In this document: positions 23,058 to 31,066 of the stretch, in pieces
How the letters are laid out: each line of letters starts with the position of its first letter
Numbering within the stretch: position 1 is the stretch's first letter
From: Rhodocyclales bacterium
Lineage (GTDB): Bacteria; Pseudomonadota; Gammaproteobacteria; Burkholderiales; Rhodocyclaceae
DNA length: 32,850 bases
Assembly (NCBI GenBank): GCA_026399475.1
Contig: JAPLQY010000070.1
Coordinates: forward strand, 1-32,850
Direction: 5' to 3'
Notes under the pieces: model-generated
Database searches by the model: none
Told to the model about the DNA's origin: nothing
The model's input: only the letters and a program-made list of their open reading frames with translations
Translations under genes and position numbers: made by a program

Positions 23058-24209
23058 ATGAGCATGCAGCAAGGTGTCGTCCCCGGTTGCGTTGAGCATC
23101 AGATTGAACTGACGCGTCCTGCACCGCCCCTGCTGGCCATGGGCGCATGGTTCAAGAATACGCTGTGTCTGGCGCAGGGTCATCAGGCCTGGGTGTCGCA
23201 CACGGTGGGCGATCTGTTCCAGGCCGAAGCCTGTCTTGCCCACGAAGCAACGGCACGCGAACTGCTGCAGGTGCTTCAGGTAGCGGACAAGAAACCCGTC
23301 GCCATCGCCCACGACCTGCACCCGGATTTGCATTCGACCCGCTTTGCGGTGGAACTGGCGGCGGAACTCGGTATCGAGGCCATCGGCGTGCAGCACCATC
23401 ATGCCCATATTGCTGCCATTGCCGCCGAACGCGGCATCAGCGGCCCGGTTCTGGGTCTGGCGCTGGATGGCGTCGGTTTGGGTAGCGATGGACAAGCCTG
23501 GGGTGGTGAACTTCTGAGCGTCGATGGCAACCAATTCGCCCGGATCGGTCATCTGCGTCCGCTGGCGCTGCCCGGCGGCGATCGCGCGGCGCGTGATCCA
23601 TGGCGCATGGCGGCGGCGGCCCTGTTCGATCTGGGGCGCGGCGAGGAAATCGCGCAGCGCTTTGCCGATCAGGCGGGTGCCGAAATTGTTGCAGCCATGC
23701 TGGCCAAGGGTTTGAACAGCCCACGCACGTCCAGCATGGGCCGGGTCTTCGACGCCGCCGCGGGCCTGCTCGGCATTTGTCCGAAGATGGAATTCGAAGC
23801 GGAGGCCGCCATTGCGCTGGAGCAGAGCGCGACTGCTTATATCGAAACGCATGGCTGGCCGGCGCCGCTGGAAGACGGCTGGCATATCGACGCCGGCGGC
23901 GAACTGGATCTGCTGCCACTACTGGGGGCTTTGTCGTCGGAGCCGGACACCGGCTACGGCGCGGCGCTGTTTCACGCCACGCTGGTGGCGGCATTGCTGC
24001 ACTGGGTGGCGCGGGCGGCCGAGGCGACAGGAATCGAACGCCTGGCCTGCGGCGGCGGCTGCTTCTTCAACAAGCTGCTGCGTTCGGCGTTGGCCGAGAA
24101 AGTTCCTCCCACCGGTCTTGAATTACTATTGCCACGTCGGCTGCTGCCCGGCGACACAGCGATTTCACTGGGCCAGGCCTGGGTTGCAATTCACGTTCTG
24201 GAGAAATGA
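23058..24209 (+). CDS. hypF: Short-form HypF: carbamoyltransferase (Kae1-like) domain only
   Basis: 383 residues, against roughly 750 for full-length HypF. The acylphosphatase domain, zinc fingers and YrdC domain are absent; the protein begins directly with the Kae1/HypF C-terminal fold. Its metal site HHHAHIAA and nucleotide motifs ALDGVGLGSDGQAWGGE and ACGGGCFFNKLL are intact. HypF makes the thiocarboxamide precursor of the CN ligands on HypE; without YrdC it cannot form carbamoyl-adenylate itself. A truncated HypF1 of similar type is known at the R. eutropha MBH locus, so this is likely normal there, with a full HypF elsewhere in the genome. It starts 4 nt after hypB; 23064 is an alternative start. 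Confidence 0.9.
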   Translation: MSMQQGVVPGCVEHQIELTRPAPPLLAMGAWFKNTLCLAQGHQAWVSHTVGDLFQAEACLAHEATARELLQVLQVADKKPVAIAHDLHPDLHSTRFAVELAAELGIEAIGVQHHHAHIAAIAAERGISGPVLGLALDGVGLGSDGQAWGGELLSVDGNQFARIGHLRPLALPGGDRAARDPWRMAAAALFDLGRGEEIAQRFADQAGAEIVAAMLAKGLNSPRTSSMGRVFDAAAGLLGICPKMEFEAEAAIALEQSATAYIETHGWPAPLEDGWHIDAGGELDLLPLLGALSSEPDTGYGAALFHATLVAALLHWVARAAEATGIERLACGGGCFFNKLLRSALAEKVPPTGLELLLPRRLLPGDTAISLGQAWVAIHVLEK

Positions 24210-24213
24210 AGCG

Positions 24214-24435
24214 ATGTGTCTGGCGATTCCTGTCAAGGTTGTTGAACTCGGCGCAGGCGACACGGCAATCGTCGATCTGGGTGGCGTAAAGAAGGAAATC
24301 TCGCTGGCTTTGCTCGCTGACGTACAGGTCGGCGACTACGTGATCCTGCACGTGGGCTATGCCTTGAGCAAACTCGATCCCGAGGAAGCCGAGAAGACCC
24401 TCGCTTTGTTTGCCGAACTGAACGAGGTGTCGTGA
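24214..24435 (+). CDS. hypC: Hydrogenase chaperone HypC
   Basis: 73 residues starting MCLAIPVKVVELG, so the functional Cys2 is present. The barrel core VGDYVILHVGYALSKLDPEEAEKTL is typical. It carries the Fe(CN)2CO unit with HypD to large-subunit precursors. It starts 4 nt after hypF and its stop overlaps the hypD start (GTGA). This is the third and shortest HypC-like protein in the window. Confidence 0.93.
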   Translation: MCLAIPVKVVELGAGDTAIVDLGGVKKEISLALLADVQVGDYVILHVGYALSKLDPEEAEKTLALFAELNEVS

Positions 24436-25568
24436 AATACATCGATGAATTCCGTGATGGCGAGGTCGCAAAGAATCTTGCGCTGAGCATCAGCGCAGCG
24501 GTCGAGCCGGGCCGCGGCTACAGCTTCATGGAATTCTGCGGCGGCCATACCCACGCCATTTCCCGCTATGGCCTCTCCGACCTGCTGCCGCCGGCGATAC
24601 GCATGGTGCATGGCCCCGGCTGCCCGGTCTGTGTGCTGCCCATCGGTCGCGTGGACATGGCGATCGATCTGGCGCTGAACCATGGCGTGATCCTGTGCAC
24701 TTACGGCGACACCTTGCGCATTCCGGCGTCCGACGGTCTGTCGCTGATGAAGGCCAAAGCGCGTGGCGGAGATATCCGCATGGTCTATTCGACGATCGAT
24801 GCGCTGCAGATTGCCCGCGACAACCCGGCGCGCGAAGTGGTGTTCTTCGCCATCGGCTTCGAGACCACCACGCCGCCCACGGCCGTCGCCATCCAGCAGG
24901 CCGAGGCCGAAGGATTAAGCAATTTCAGCGTGCTCTGCTGCCACGTGCTGACGCCCTCGGCGATCAGCAACATCCTCGAATCGCCTGAAGTCCGCCAGTG
25001 GGGCACGGTGCCGCTGGACGGGTTCATCGGTCCCGCGCACGTGTCCACGGTGATCGGCAGCCGGCCTTACGAATTCTTCGCAGAGGAATACCGCAAGCCG
25101 GTGGTCATTGCCGGCTTCGAACCGCTGGACGTGATGCAGGCGATCCTGATGCTGGTGCGGCAGGTGAACGAAGGTCGGGCCGAGGTCGAGAACGAGTTCT
25201 CGCGCGCCGTCAGTCGCGACGGCAACCTGAAGGCGCAGGACCGCGTCGCCGAGGTGTTCGAACTGCGCCGCGAATTCGAATGGCGCGGCCTGTCGGTGGT
25301 GCCGTATTCGGCGCTGAAAATCCGGCAGAAGTACGCCGCTTTTGACGCCGAGCGTCGCTTCAAGCTGGACTACCGTTCGGTCCCCGACAACAAGGCCTGT
25401 GACTGCGGCGCGATTCTGCGCGGCGTGAAGAAGCCGCAGGACTGCAAGCTGTTCGGCACGGTGTGTACGCCGGAGAATCCGATCGGTTCCTGCATGGTGA
25501 GCTCCGAAGGTGCCTGTGCCGCGCATTACAGCTATGGACGCTACATTGACGTGAAAAGTAAAACGTGA
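24432..25568 (+). CDS. hypD: Hydrogenase Fe-ligand assembly protein HypD
   Basis: 378 residues. Conserved motifs include FCGGHTHAISRYG, GPGCPVCVLP, the FAIGFETTTP stretch, and C-terminal Fe-S cysteines in NKACDCGAILRGVKKPQDCKLFGTVCTPENPIGSCMVSSEGACAAHY. HypD, with its [4Fe-4S] cluster, assembles Fe(CN)2CO with HypC. The GTG start overlaps hypC. The final codons (DVKSKT) fall inside a heptamer repeat array, so the native C-terminus may have been changed by that element. Confidence 0.95.
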   Translation: MKYIDEFRDGEVAKNLALSISAAVEPGRGYSFMEFCGGHTHAISRYGLSDLLPPAIRMVHGPGCPVCVLPIGRVDMAIDLALNHGVILCTYGDTLRIPASDGLSLMKAKARGGDIRMVYSTIDALQIARDNPAREVVFFAIGFETTTPPTAVAIQQAEAEGLSNFSVLCCHVLTPSAISNILESPEVRQWGTVPLDGFIGPAHVSTVIGSRPYEFFAEEYRKPVVIAGFEPLDVMQAILMLVRQVNEGRAEVENEFSRAVSRDGNLKAQDRVAEVFELRREFEWRGLSVVPYSALKIRQKYAAFDAERRFKLDYRSVPDNKACDCGAILRGVKKPQDCKLFGTVCTPENPIGSCMVSSEGACAAHYSYGRYIDVKSKT

Positions 25569-25599
25569 AATGTGAAACGTGAAATGTGAAACGTGGAAG
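25551..25599. repeat. Heptamer tandem repeat (seven GTGAAAY-like units) at the hypD 3' end
   Basis: From 25551 the sequence reads as consecutive 7-mers: GTGAAAA, GTAAAAC, GTGAAAT, GTGAAAC, GTGAAAT, GTGAAAC, GTGGAAG. The first units overlap the last codons of hypD. The array is AT-rich compared with its surroundings. Confidence 0.85.
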
Positions 25600-25636
25600 G
25601 CGCACCTGTCATCACGTTTCACTTTTCACGTTTCAC
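25572..25636. repeat. 25-bp imperfect hairpin between hypD and hypE
   Basis: Arm 25572-25596 pairs with 25612-25636 at 23 of 25 positions around a 15-nt loop. Both arms are built from the same GTGAAAC-type heptamers. There is no T-run, so it is not a standard terminator. It could stabilise mRNA ends or be an intergenic repeat element of the genome. Confidence 0.85.
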
Positions 25637-25661
25637 AACTTGACATGAAAGAACAAGTCAG

Positions 25662-26711
25662 ATGGCAGAAGTAAGAAAAAGCTACGTAAGGCCGCTCGAT
25701 TTGAAGCACGGCCGCGTCGACCTGACGCATGGCTCAGGCGGCCGCTCGATGGTGCAGCTGATTTCCGAACTGTTTGCGAAACACCTGGGCAACGAATACC
25801 TGGGGCAGGGCAATGACGGCGCCGTATTGCCGGCTGCCAATGGGCGGTTGGTGATGTCCACCGACTGCCACGTGGTCTCGCCGCTGTTTTTCCCCGGGGG
25901 GGACATCGGTTGCCTGTCGGTACATGGCACGGTCAATGATGTCGCCGTGATGGGCGCCACGCCGCTTTATCTGGCGGCAGGCTTCATCCTCGAAGAAGGC
26001 TTTCCGCTGGCCGATCTGGCACGCATCGTCGAGTCCATGGCGCATGCGGCGCTGGAAGCCGGCGTGCCGGTAGTGACGGGCGATACCAAGGTCGTCGAGC
26101 GTGGCAAGGGCGATGGCGTCTTCATCACCACCACTGGTGTCGGCGTGCTGCCTGATGGCCTCGAACTCGGTGGCAGCCGAGCGCGGCCGGGCGATGCCGT
26201 AATCATATCCGGCTCTCTGGGTGACCACGGCGTGGCGATCATGAGCAAGCGCGAGAACCTGTCCTTCGATGCGCCGATCGAGTCCGATAGCGCGGCGCTC
26301 AACGGCCTGATTGCCGCCATGCTCGCCACCGGCGCCGATCTGCGCTGCCTGCGCGACCCGACGCGCGGCGGCCTGGCGGCGACCTTGAACGAAATCGCCG
26401 GCCAATCCGGTGTCGGCATGATGCTCCACGAAAAGGCGATTCCGGTGAAGCCGGTGGTCGCCGCGGCCTGCGAGTTCCTCGGCCTCGATCCGCTCTATGT
26501 CGCCAACGAAGGCAAGCTGATCGCGATCTGCGCCAGCGCCGACGCCGATCGTGTGCTGGCCGCGATGCGTGCCCATCCGCTGGGGCACGAGGCCGCGCTG
26601 ATCGGCGAGGTCATCGCCGACGATCACCACTTCGTCCAGCTCACCACCGCTTTCGGCGGCAGGCGCATCGTCGATTGGTTGGCGGGCGATCAGCTTCCCC
26701 GCATTTGCTGA
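25662..26711 (+). CDS. hypE: Hydrogenase cyanide-ligand protein HypE
   Basis: 349 residues of the PurM-like family. HypE dehydrates a thiocarboxamide on its C-terminal Cys to form CN. The required ending PRIC with Cys as the last residue is present. N-terminal HGSGGRSM and GNDGAVLP, then the STDCHVVSPLFFPGGDIG and DPTRGGLAATLNEIA motifs are typical. An N-terminal extension of about 20 residues precedes VDLTHGSGG. It starts 25 nt after the hairpin repeat and ends with a 1-nt overlap with hypX (TGATG). Confidence 0.95.
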   Translation: MAEVRKSYVRPLDLKHGRVDLTHGSGGRSMVQLISELFAKHLGNEYLGQGNDGAVLPAANGRLVMSTDCHVVSPLFFPGGDIGCLSVHGTVNDVAVMGATPLYLAAGFILEEGFPLADLARIVESMAHAALEAGVPVVTGDTKVVERGKGDGVFITTTGVGVLPDGLELGGSRARPGDAVIISGSLGDHGVAIMSKRENLSFDAPIESDSAALNGLIAAMLATGADLRCLRDPTRGGLAATLNEIAGQSGVGMMLHEKAIPVKPVVAAACEFLGLDPLYVANEGKLIAICASADADRVLAAMRAHPLGHEAALIGEVIADDHHFVQLTTAFGGRRIVDWLAGDQLPRIC

Positions 26712-28444
26712 TGCGCATCCTACTCCTGACCCACGCCTTCAACAGCCTGACGCAGCGCCTCTGGGCCGAGCTTCAAGGGCGCGGGCATGAGGTGTCCATC
26801 GAGTTCGATATTGCCGACAGTGTTGCCGAGGAAGCGGTGGCGCTGTTCAAACCGGAGCTGATCGTCGCGCCCTATCTGCGGCGGGCGATTCCCGAGTCGA
26901 TCTGGAAGCGGCACGTCTGCCTCATCGTTCATCCCGGCATCGTCGGCGACCGCGGGCCGTCGGCACTGGACTGGGCGATACAGGGCGGCGAGGCCGAGTG
27001 GGGCGTTACCGTGCTGCAGGCCGAAGCCGAGATGGATGCCGGGCCAATCTGGGCCAGCGCCGTGTTTCCCTTGCGCAATGCCAAGAAGTCCAGCATCTAT
27101 CGCAACGAGGTGACGCAGGCCGCGACCAGCGCCGTGCTGCAGGCGGTGGAGCGCCTTGCGGCGGGCGACTTCGAACCGACGCCGCTGACCGCCTGCAGCG
27201 ACGCGCGCGGCAGCTTGCGCCCGCTGATGAAGCAGACGGACCGTGTCATCGACTGGCAACATGACGACACGACGACCGTACTGAAGAAGATCAACGCCGC
27301 CGACGGCTTTCCGGGTGTCGCCGATACGCTGTTCGGCCACGCCTGTCATATTTTCGATGCATGGCCGGAAGCTGTCCTGCGCGGCGCGCCGGACAGCAAG
27401 CCCGGCAACCTGCTGGTGCGGCGCGAAACCGCCGTGCTGCGCCGAACGAGCGATGGCGCGGTGTGGATCGGACATGCCAAGCGCCCCGGCGACTTCAAGT
27501 TGCCGTTGACGCTGGCCTTTGGCGCCGAGTGCGCGGCGCTTCCCGAAGCGTCGCTGGCGGACTGGTGGCTCGCGAAAAGCCAAACCTGGCAGGACATCGC
27601 TTACGAGGAAAACGATGGAGTGGGTTTTCTTCATTTCGAGTTCTACAACGGCGCGATGTCCACCGCGCAGTGCGAACGCCTGCGTGCCGCGCTGGCCTGG
27701 GCGAAACAGAGGCCGGTACAGGTGCTGGTGTTGATGGGCGGGGCGGACTTCTGGTCGAACGGGATTCATCTCAACGTAATCGAGGCGGCGAGTTTGCGTG
27801 ACGGGTCCCCCGCGGATGAATCCTGGAATAACATCAATGCCATGAACGACCTTGCTCGCGAACTGATCGAAACCAGCGGACAGATCACAGTCGCTGCGCT
27901 GGCCGGTAACGCCGGAGCCGGTGGCTGCTTCCTGGCGCGGGCGGCGGATCATGTCTGGGCGCGCGAGGGCGTGATACTCAATCCGCATTACAAGAACATG
28001 GGCAATCTCTACGGTTCGGAATACTGGACCTATTTGCTGCCGCGCCGGCTTGGCGAGCAGGACGTGGGCGACAAGAGCCGCGCGATCATGCGTAACCGCC
28101 GGCCGCTGACGGCGCAGCGGGCGGTCGAAACCGGATTCACCGACGCCTGCCTGGCCGGCGACTCCCAGGCGTTTCGCATCGACGTGGCACGCCGCGCGGC
28201 CGAGATCGCGGTGTCGCCCGGTCTTGCGCAACAACTGGTGGCGAAGCGCGAACGTCGGGCAAGGGATGAAGCGGAAAAGCCGCTGGCCGCGTATCGGGAA
28301 GAAGAACTGGCGCACATGCGGCGAAACTTCTACGGCTTCGACCCGAGCTACCACGTGGCTCGCCACCATTTTGTGCGCAAGTCGTTGGCGTCATGGACGC
28401 CACGCCATCTGGCGCGGCATCGTGACCTCGGCTGGATGGGATGA
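26711..28444 (+). CDS. hypX: HypX/HoxX, CO-ligand synthesis protein
   Basis: 577 residues. The N-terminal half is a formyl-transferase fold (MRILLLTHAFNSLTQRLWAELQGRGHEV, then LIVHPGIVGDRGPSALDWAIQGGE). The C-terminal half (from about 290) is an enoyl-CoA hydratase/isomerase fold, with AALAGNAGAGGCFLARAADHVWAREGVILNPHYKNMGNLYGSEYW. Known HypX makes CO for the active site from formyl-tetrahydrofolate under aerobic conditions. Its presence fits O2-tolerant hydrogenase use in air. The ATG overlaps the hypE stop by 1 nt; a longer in-frame start lies in hypE. Confidence 0.93.
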   Translation: MRILLLTHAFNSLTQRLWAELQGRGHEVSIEFDIADSVAEEAVALFKPELIVAPYLRRAIPESIWKRHVCLIVHPGIVGDRGPSALDWAIQGGEAEWGVTVLQAEAEMDAGPIWASAVFPLRNAKKSSIYRNEVTQAATSAVLQAVERLAAGDFEPTPLTACSDARGSLRPLMKQTDRVIDWQHDDTTTVLKKINAADGFPGVADTLFGHACHIFDAWPEAVLRGAPDSKPGNLLVRRETAVLRRTSDGAVWIGHAKRPGDFKLPLTLAFGAECAALPEASLADWWLAKSQTWQDIAYEENDGVGFLHFEFYNGAMSTAQCERLRAALAWAKQRPVQVLVLMGGADFWSNGIHLNVIEAASLRDGSPADESWNNINAMNDLARELIETSGQITVAALAGNAGAGGCFLARAADHVWAREGVILNPHYKNMGNLYGSEYWTYLLPRRLGEQDVGDKSRAIMRNRRPLTAQRAVETGFTDACLAGDSQAFRIDVARRAAEIAVSPGLAQQLVAKRERRARDEAEKPLAAYREEELAHMRRNFYGFDPSYHVARHHFVRKSLASWTPRHLARHRDLGWMG

Positions 28445-28470
28445 GGACCTATCCCCCAGCCCGCGCCCCA

Positions 28471-28614
28471 CGGTCGGCTTTGCACAGCCGACCGGCTGCG
28501 TCGGCGCGGAGCAGTGCTCCGCGAAACCCCGCCTGCGCCCCGCGGAAAGGGGTAACAAGGGTTCAGCCGCGTTGCGGCTTCCGGGCTGTTGGCTGCACGC
28601 CGCCTTGGGGCGGC
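28471..28614. repeat. Cluster of four perfect stem-loops upstream of hoxA
   Basis: In the 190-nt gap between hypX and hoxA four inverted repeats follow one another: 28471-28479/28486-28494 (9 bp), 28505-28513/28515-28523 (9 bp, 1-nt centre), 28565-28570/28574-28579 (6 bp), 28599-28604/28609-28614 (6 bp). None ends in a T-run. The gap contains no clear promoter. The reading frame of hoxA stays open through it, but this is probably chance in GC-rich DNA or a repeat element. It could act as a structured hoxA leader. Confidence 0.7.
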
Positions 28615-28634
28615 CCGACGGAGGCGTGCGCTGC

Positions 28635-30077
28635 ATGATGAAACCTCGCGCTCCCCTGACGGTGCTGGTGGTCGACGACGAGTTGCGGTCGCTGGAAACC
28701 CTGCGTCGCACGCTTGAAGAAGACTTTACGGTGTTCACCGCGCCGTCGGCGGAGGAAGGCGAGCTCATCATGGGCCGCGAGTTCGTGCATATTGTGGTAT
28801 CCGACCAACGCATGCCGGGTACATCGGGCGTTGAGTTTCTGCGCCGTGTGCGCAGCCAGTGGCCCGATACCGTGCGCCTGATCCTTTCGGGATACACCGA
28901 GGCCGAGGACATTATTTCCGGCATCAACGAGGCGGGTATCTGGCAGTACCTGCTGAAGCCCTGGCATCCCGACCAGTTGTTGCTGACGCTGAAAAGCGCG
29001 GCCGAGTTGTGGCGTCTGCAGCAGGAGAACCAGCGTTTGTCGCTGGAACTGCGCGACAGTCCTGAACAATTGGTGCAACGGGTGGCCAGCCGGCGCGGCA
29101 AGGTCCGCGCCCGATCCGGTTTTGATCGCCTGACGCGCGCGGCAGACAGCCCCCTGAACGGCATCTGCGAGCTGGCGCAAAAAATTGCCGGCCATGAGCT
29201 TTCGGTGCTGGTCACCGGCGAATCAGGCACCGGCAAGGAATTGCTGGCGCGGGCCATCCACTACACCAGCGAGCGTGCCGAGCGACCCTTTGTGGTTGAA
29301 AACTGCGGCGCCATGCCGGACACCCTGCTCGAAGCCGAACTGTTCGGCCACAAGCGCGGCGCCTTCACCGGCGCCCATGAAGACCGCATAGGGCTGTTTC
29401 AGCAGGCCGATGGCGGCACGCTGTTCCTCGACGAAATCGGCGACACCTCGCCGGCCTTTCAGGTCAAGCTGCTGCGCGCCTTGCAGGAAGGCGAAGTGCG
29501 TCCGGTAGGCAGCCCGCGATCGGTGCCGGTCGATGTACGCATCATCGCAGCAACCAATCGCAATCTCGAAGCTGACGTAGCCAGCGGACGTTTCCGCCAG
29601 GATCTCTACTATCGCATCGCCGGCATCACCTTCCACATGCCCAGCTTGCGCGAACGGCCGCAGGACATTCCACTGATCGTCGGCAGCATGTTCAAGGAGT
29701 CCGCACTCGCGGGACGGCGATTTTCCGCTGAAGCCATGAAGTGTCTGGCCGCCCATAGCTGGCCGGGCAATGTGCGCGAGCTGCAGAATGAGGTATTGCG
29801 TGCGCTGGCGCTGGGCGACGGCAACGTGCTCGATGCCGGCCTGTTCTCGCCGCGGGTGCGGCAATCCGCGGGTTTGAGCAGCTCGGCGGCGCCTGCGTTT
29901 GATCCGGATGGCGCTACGCTCAAGGAACTTCTCGATCAGGTCGAGGCGCAGGTGATCGATGCGGCCCTGCGCCGTCATCACGGCAACAAGACGCGCGTGG
30001 CCGAAGAACTCGGTTTGACGCGCGTCGGGCTGCGCATGAAGTTGTCCCGCCTCGGCCTTGGAGACAGCGAATCATGA
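28635..30077 (+). CDS. hoxA: NtrC-type sigma-54 response regulator HoxA (HupR)
   Basis: 480 residues. The receiver domain (1-120) has acidic DDE at 14-16, phospho-acceptor D57 (VVSDQRMPG) and K108. The AAA+ domain has Walker A GESGTGKE (about 195-202), the sigma-54 contact GAFTGA at 242-247, Walker [12 protein letters not shown], and the [16 protein letters not shown] sensor region. The C-terminus has a Fis-type helix-turn-helix ([22 protein letters not shown]). In R. eutropha HoxA activates hydrogenase promoters and is controlled by HoxJ; the two sigma-54 promoters in this window are the obvious targets (inference). The start may be 28635 or 28638. The stop overlaps hoxB (ATGA). Confidence 0.95.
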   Translation: MMKPRAPLTVLVVDDELRSLETLRRTLEEDFTVFTAPSAEEGELIMGREFVHIVVSDQRMPGTSGVEFLRRVRSQWPDTVRLILSGYTEAEDIISGINEAGIWQYLLKPWHPDQLLLTLKSAAELWRLQQENQRLSLELRDSPEQLVQRVASRRGKVRARSGFDRLTRAADSPLNGICELAQKIAGHELSVLVTGESGTGKELLARAIHYTSERAERPFVVENCGAMPDTLLEAELFGHKRGAFTGAHEDRIGLFQQADGGTLFLDEIGDTSPAFQVKLLRALQEGEVRPVGSPRSVPVDVRIIAATNRNLEADVASGRFRQDLYYRIAGITFHMPSLRERPQDIPLIVGSMFKESALAGRRFSAEAMKCLAAHSWPGNVRELQNEVLRALALGDGNVLDAGLFSPRVRQSAGLSSSAAPAFDPDGATLKELLDQVEAQVIDAALRRHHGNKTRVAEELGLTRVGLRMKLSRLGLGDSES

Positions 30078-31066
30078 ACCTCCTCTGGCTCCAGTCGGGC
30101 GGCTGCGGTGGCTGCACCCTGTCGTGGCTGGGCAGCGAACATGGGTCCCTGTTTCGTGAGCTGGCAGACGAAGGCATCGAGCTGCTGTGGCATCCAAGCA
30201 TTTCCGAGGCCGGCGTCGATGAAGCGCGGGACCTGATCGAGCGATGCGCCGTTGGCCGCACGGCTGTCGATGTGCTGTGCATCGAAGGTTCGCTGTTGCG
30301 CGGGCCGCAGGGAACGGGCGGCTTCCATCGTTTCGGCGGCGGTGCGCAACCGATGATCGAGTGGGTGCGGCAGATCGCCGCCCGTGCTCAGCACGTGGTC
30401 GCCGTGGGCAGCTGTTCCTCCTGGGGTGGCATTACGGCCGCAGGCATGAATCCGACCGATGCCTGTGGCCTGCAGTACGACGGCGAGGCCACAGGCGGCC
30501 TGCTCGGACCGGACTTCCGTGATCGCACCGGTTTGCCTGTGATCAATATCGCCGGCTGTCCGCCCCATCCCGACTGGATTACCGAAACACTGGCGGCACT
30601 GGCGCACGGCAAGCTGCGTGCGCAGCATTTGGACGACTACGGGCGCCCGCGGTTTTTCGCCGATCAACTGGTGCATCACGGTTGCCCGCGCAACGAATAT
30701 TACGAGTTCAAAGCCAGCGCCCTGAAATCGTCGGATCAGGGATGCCTGATGGAGCATCTCGGCTGCGGCGGCACCCAGGCCCATGCCGACTGCAACCAGC
30801 GCTTGTGGAATGGCGAAGGCTCCTGCCTGCGTGGCGGTTACGCCTGCATTCGTTGCACCGAACCCGGTTTCGAGGAACCGGGCCACCCGTTCGAGACCAC
30901 GCCAAAAGTCGCCGGCATTCCCATCGGCCTGCCCTCCGACATGCCCAAAGCCTGGTTCGTCGCGCTGGCGGCGTTGTCGAAGTCGGCGACACCGGCACGC
31001 GTGCGTGAAAACGCGACGGCCGATCACCTGTTGCGCGCACCGTCGGTCAAACGCGGCAAAAAATGA
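30074..31066 (+). CDS. hoxB: Regulatory (H2-sensing) hydrogenase small subunit HoxB (HupU)
   Basis: 330 residues. It starts directly with [22 protein letters not shown], so there is no Tat signal and the protein is cytoplasmic, as for H2 sensors. Cysteines for the clusters are in GGCGGC, VGSCSSWGGI, AGCPPHP, HHGCPRNEYYEFKA, CLMEHLGCGG and the YACIRCTEPGF block. There is no C-terminal membrane anchor. Together with HoxC it senses H2 and would signal to a kinase (HoxJ/HupT), which is not in the window. It overlaps hoxA and hoxC by 4 nt each. Confidence 0.94.
   Translation: MNLLWLQSGGCGGCTLSWLGSEHGSLFRELADEGIELLWHPSISEAGVDEARDLIERCAVGRTAVDVLCIEGSLLRGPQGTGGFHRFGGGAQPMIEWVRQIAARAQHVVAVGSCSSWGGITAAGMNPTDACGLQYDGEATGGLLGPDFRDRTGLPVINIAGCPPHPDWITETLAALAHGKLRAQHLDDYGRPRFFADQLVHHGCPRNEYYEFKASALKSSDQGCLMEHLGCGGTQAHADCNQRLWNGEGSCLRGGYACIRCTEPGFEEPGHPFETTPKVAGIPIGLPSDMPKAWFVALAALSKSATPARVRENATADHLLRAPSVKRGKK

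Noticed and set aside
25551..25636. CRISPR array
   Set aside because: Units are 7 bp with no spacers; no cas genes are present.
28445..28634. hoxA N-terminal extension through the hypX-hoxA gap
   Set aside because: The translated segment is Pro/Arg/Gly-rich with no domain and lies on hairpin repeats. The receiver domain begins right after the ATG at 28635.
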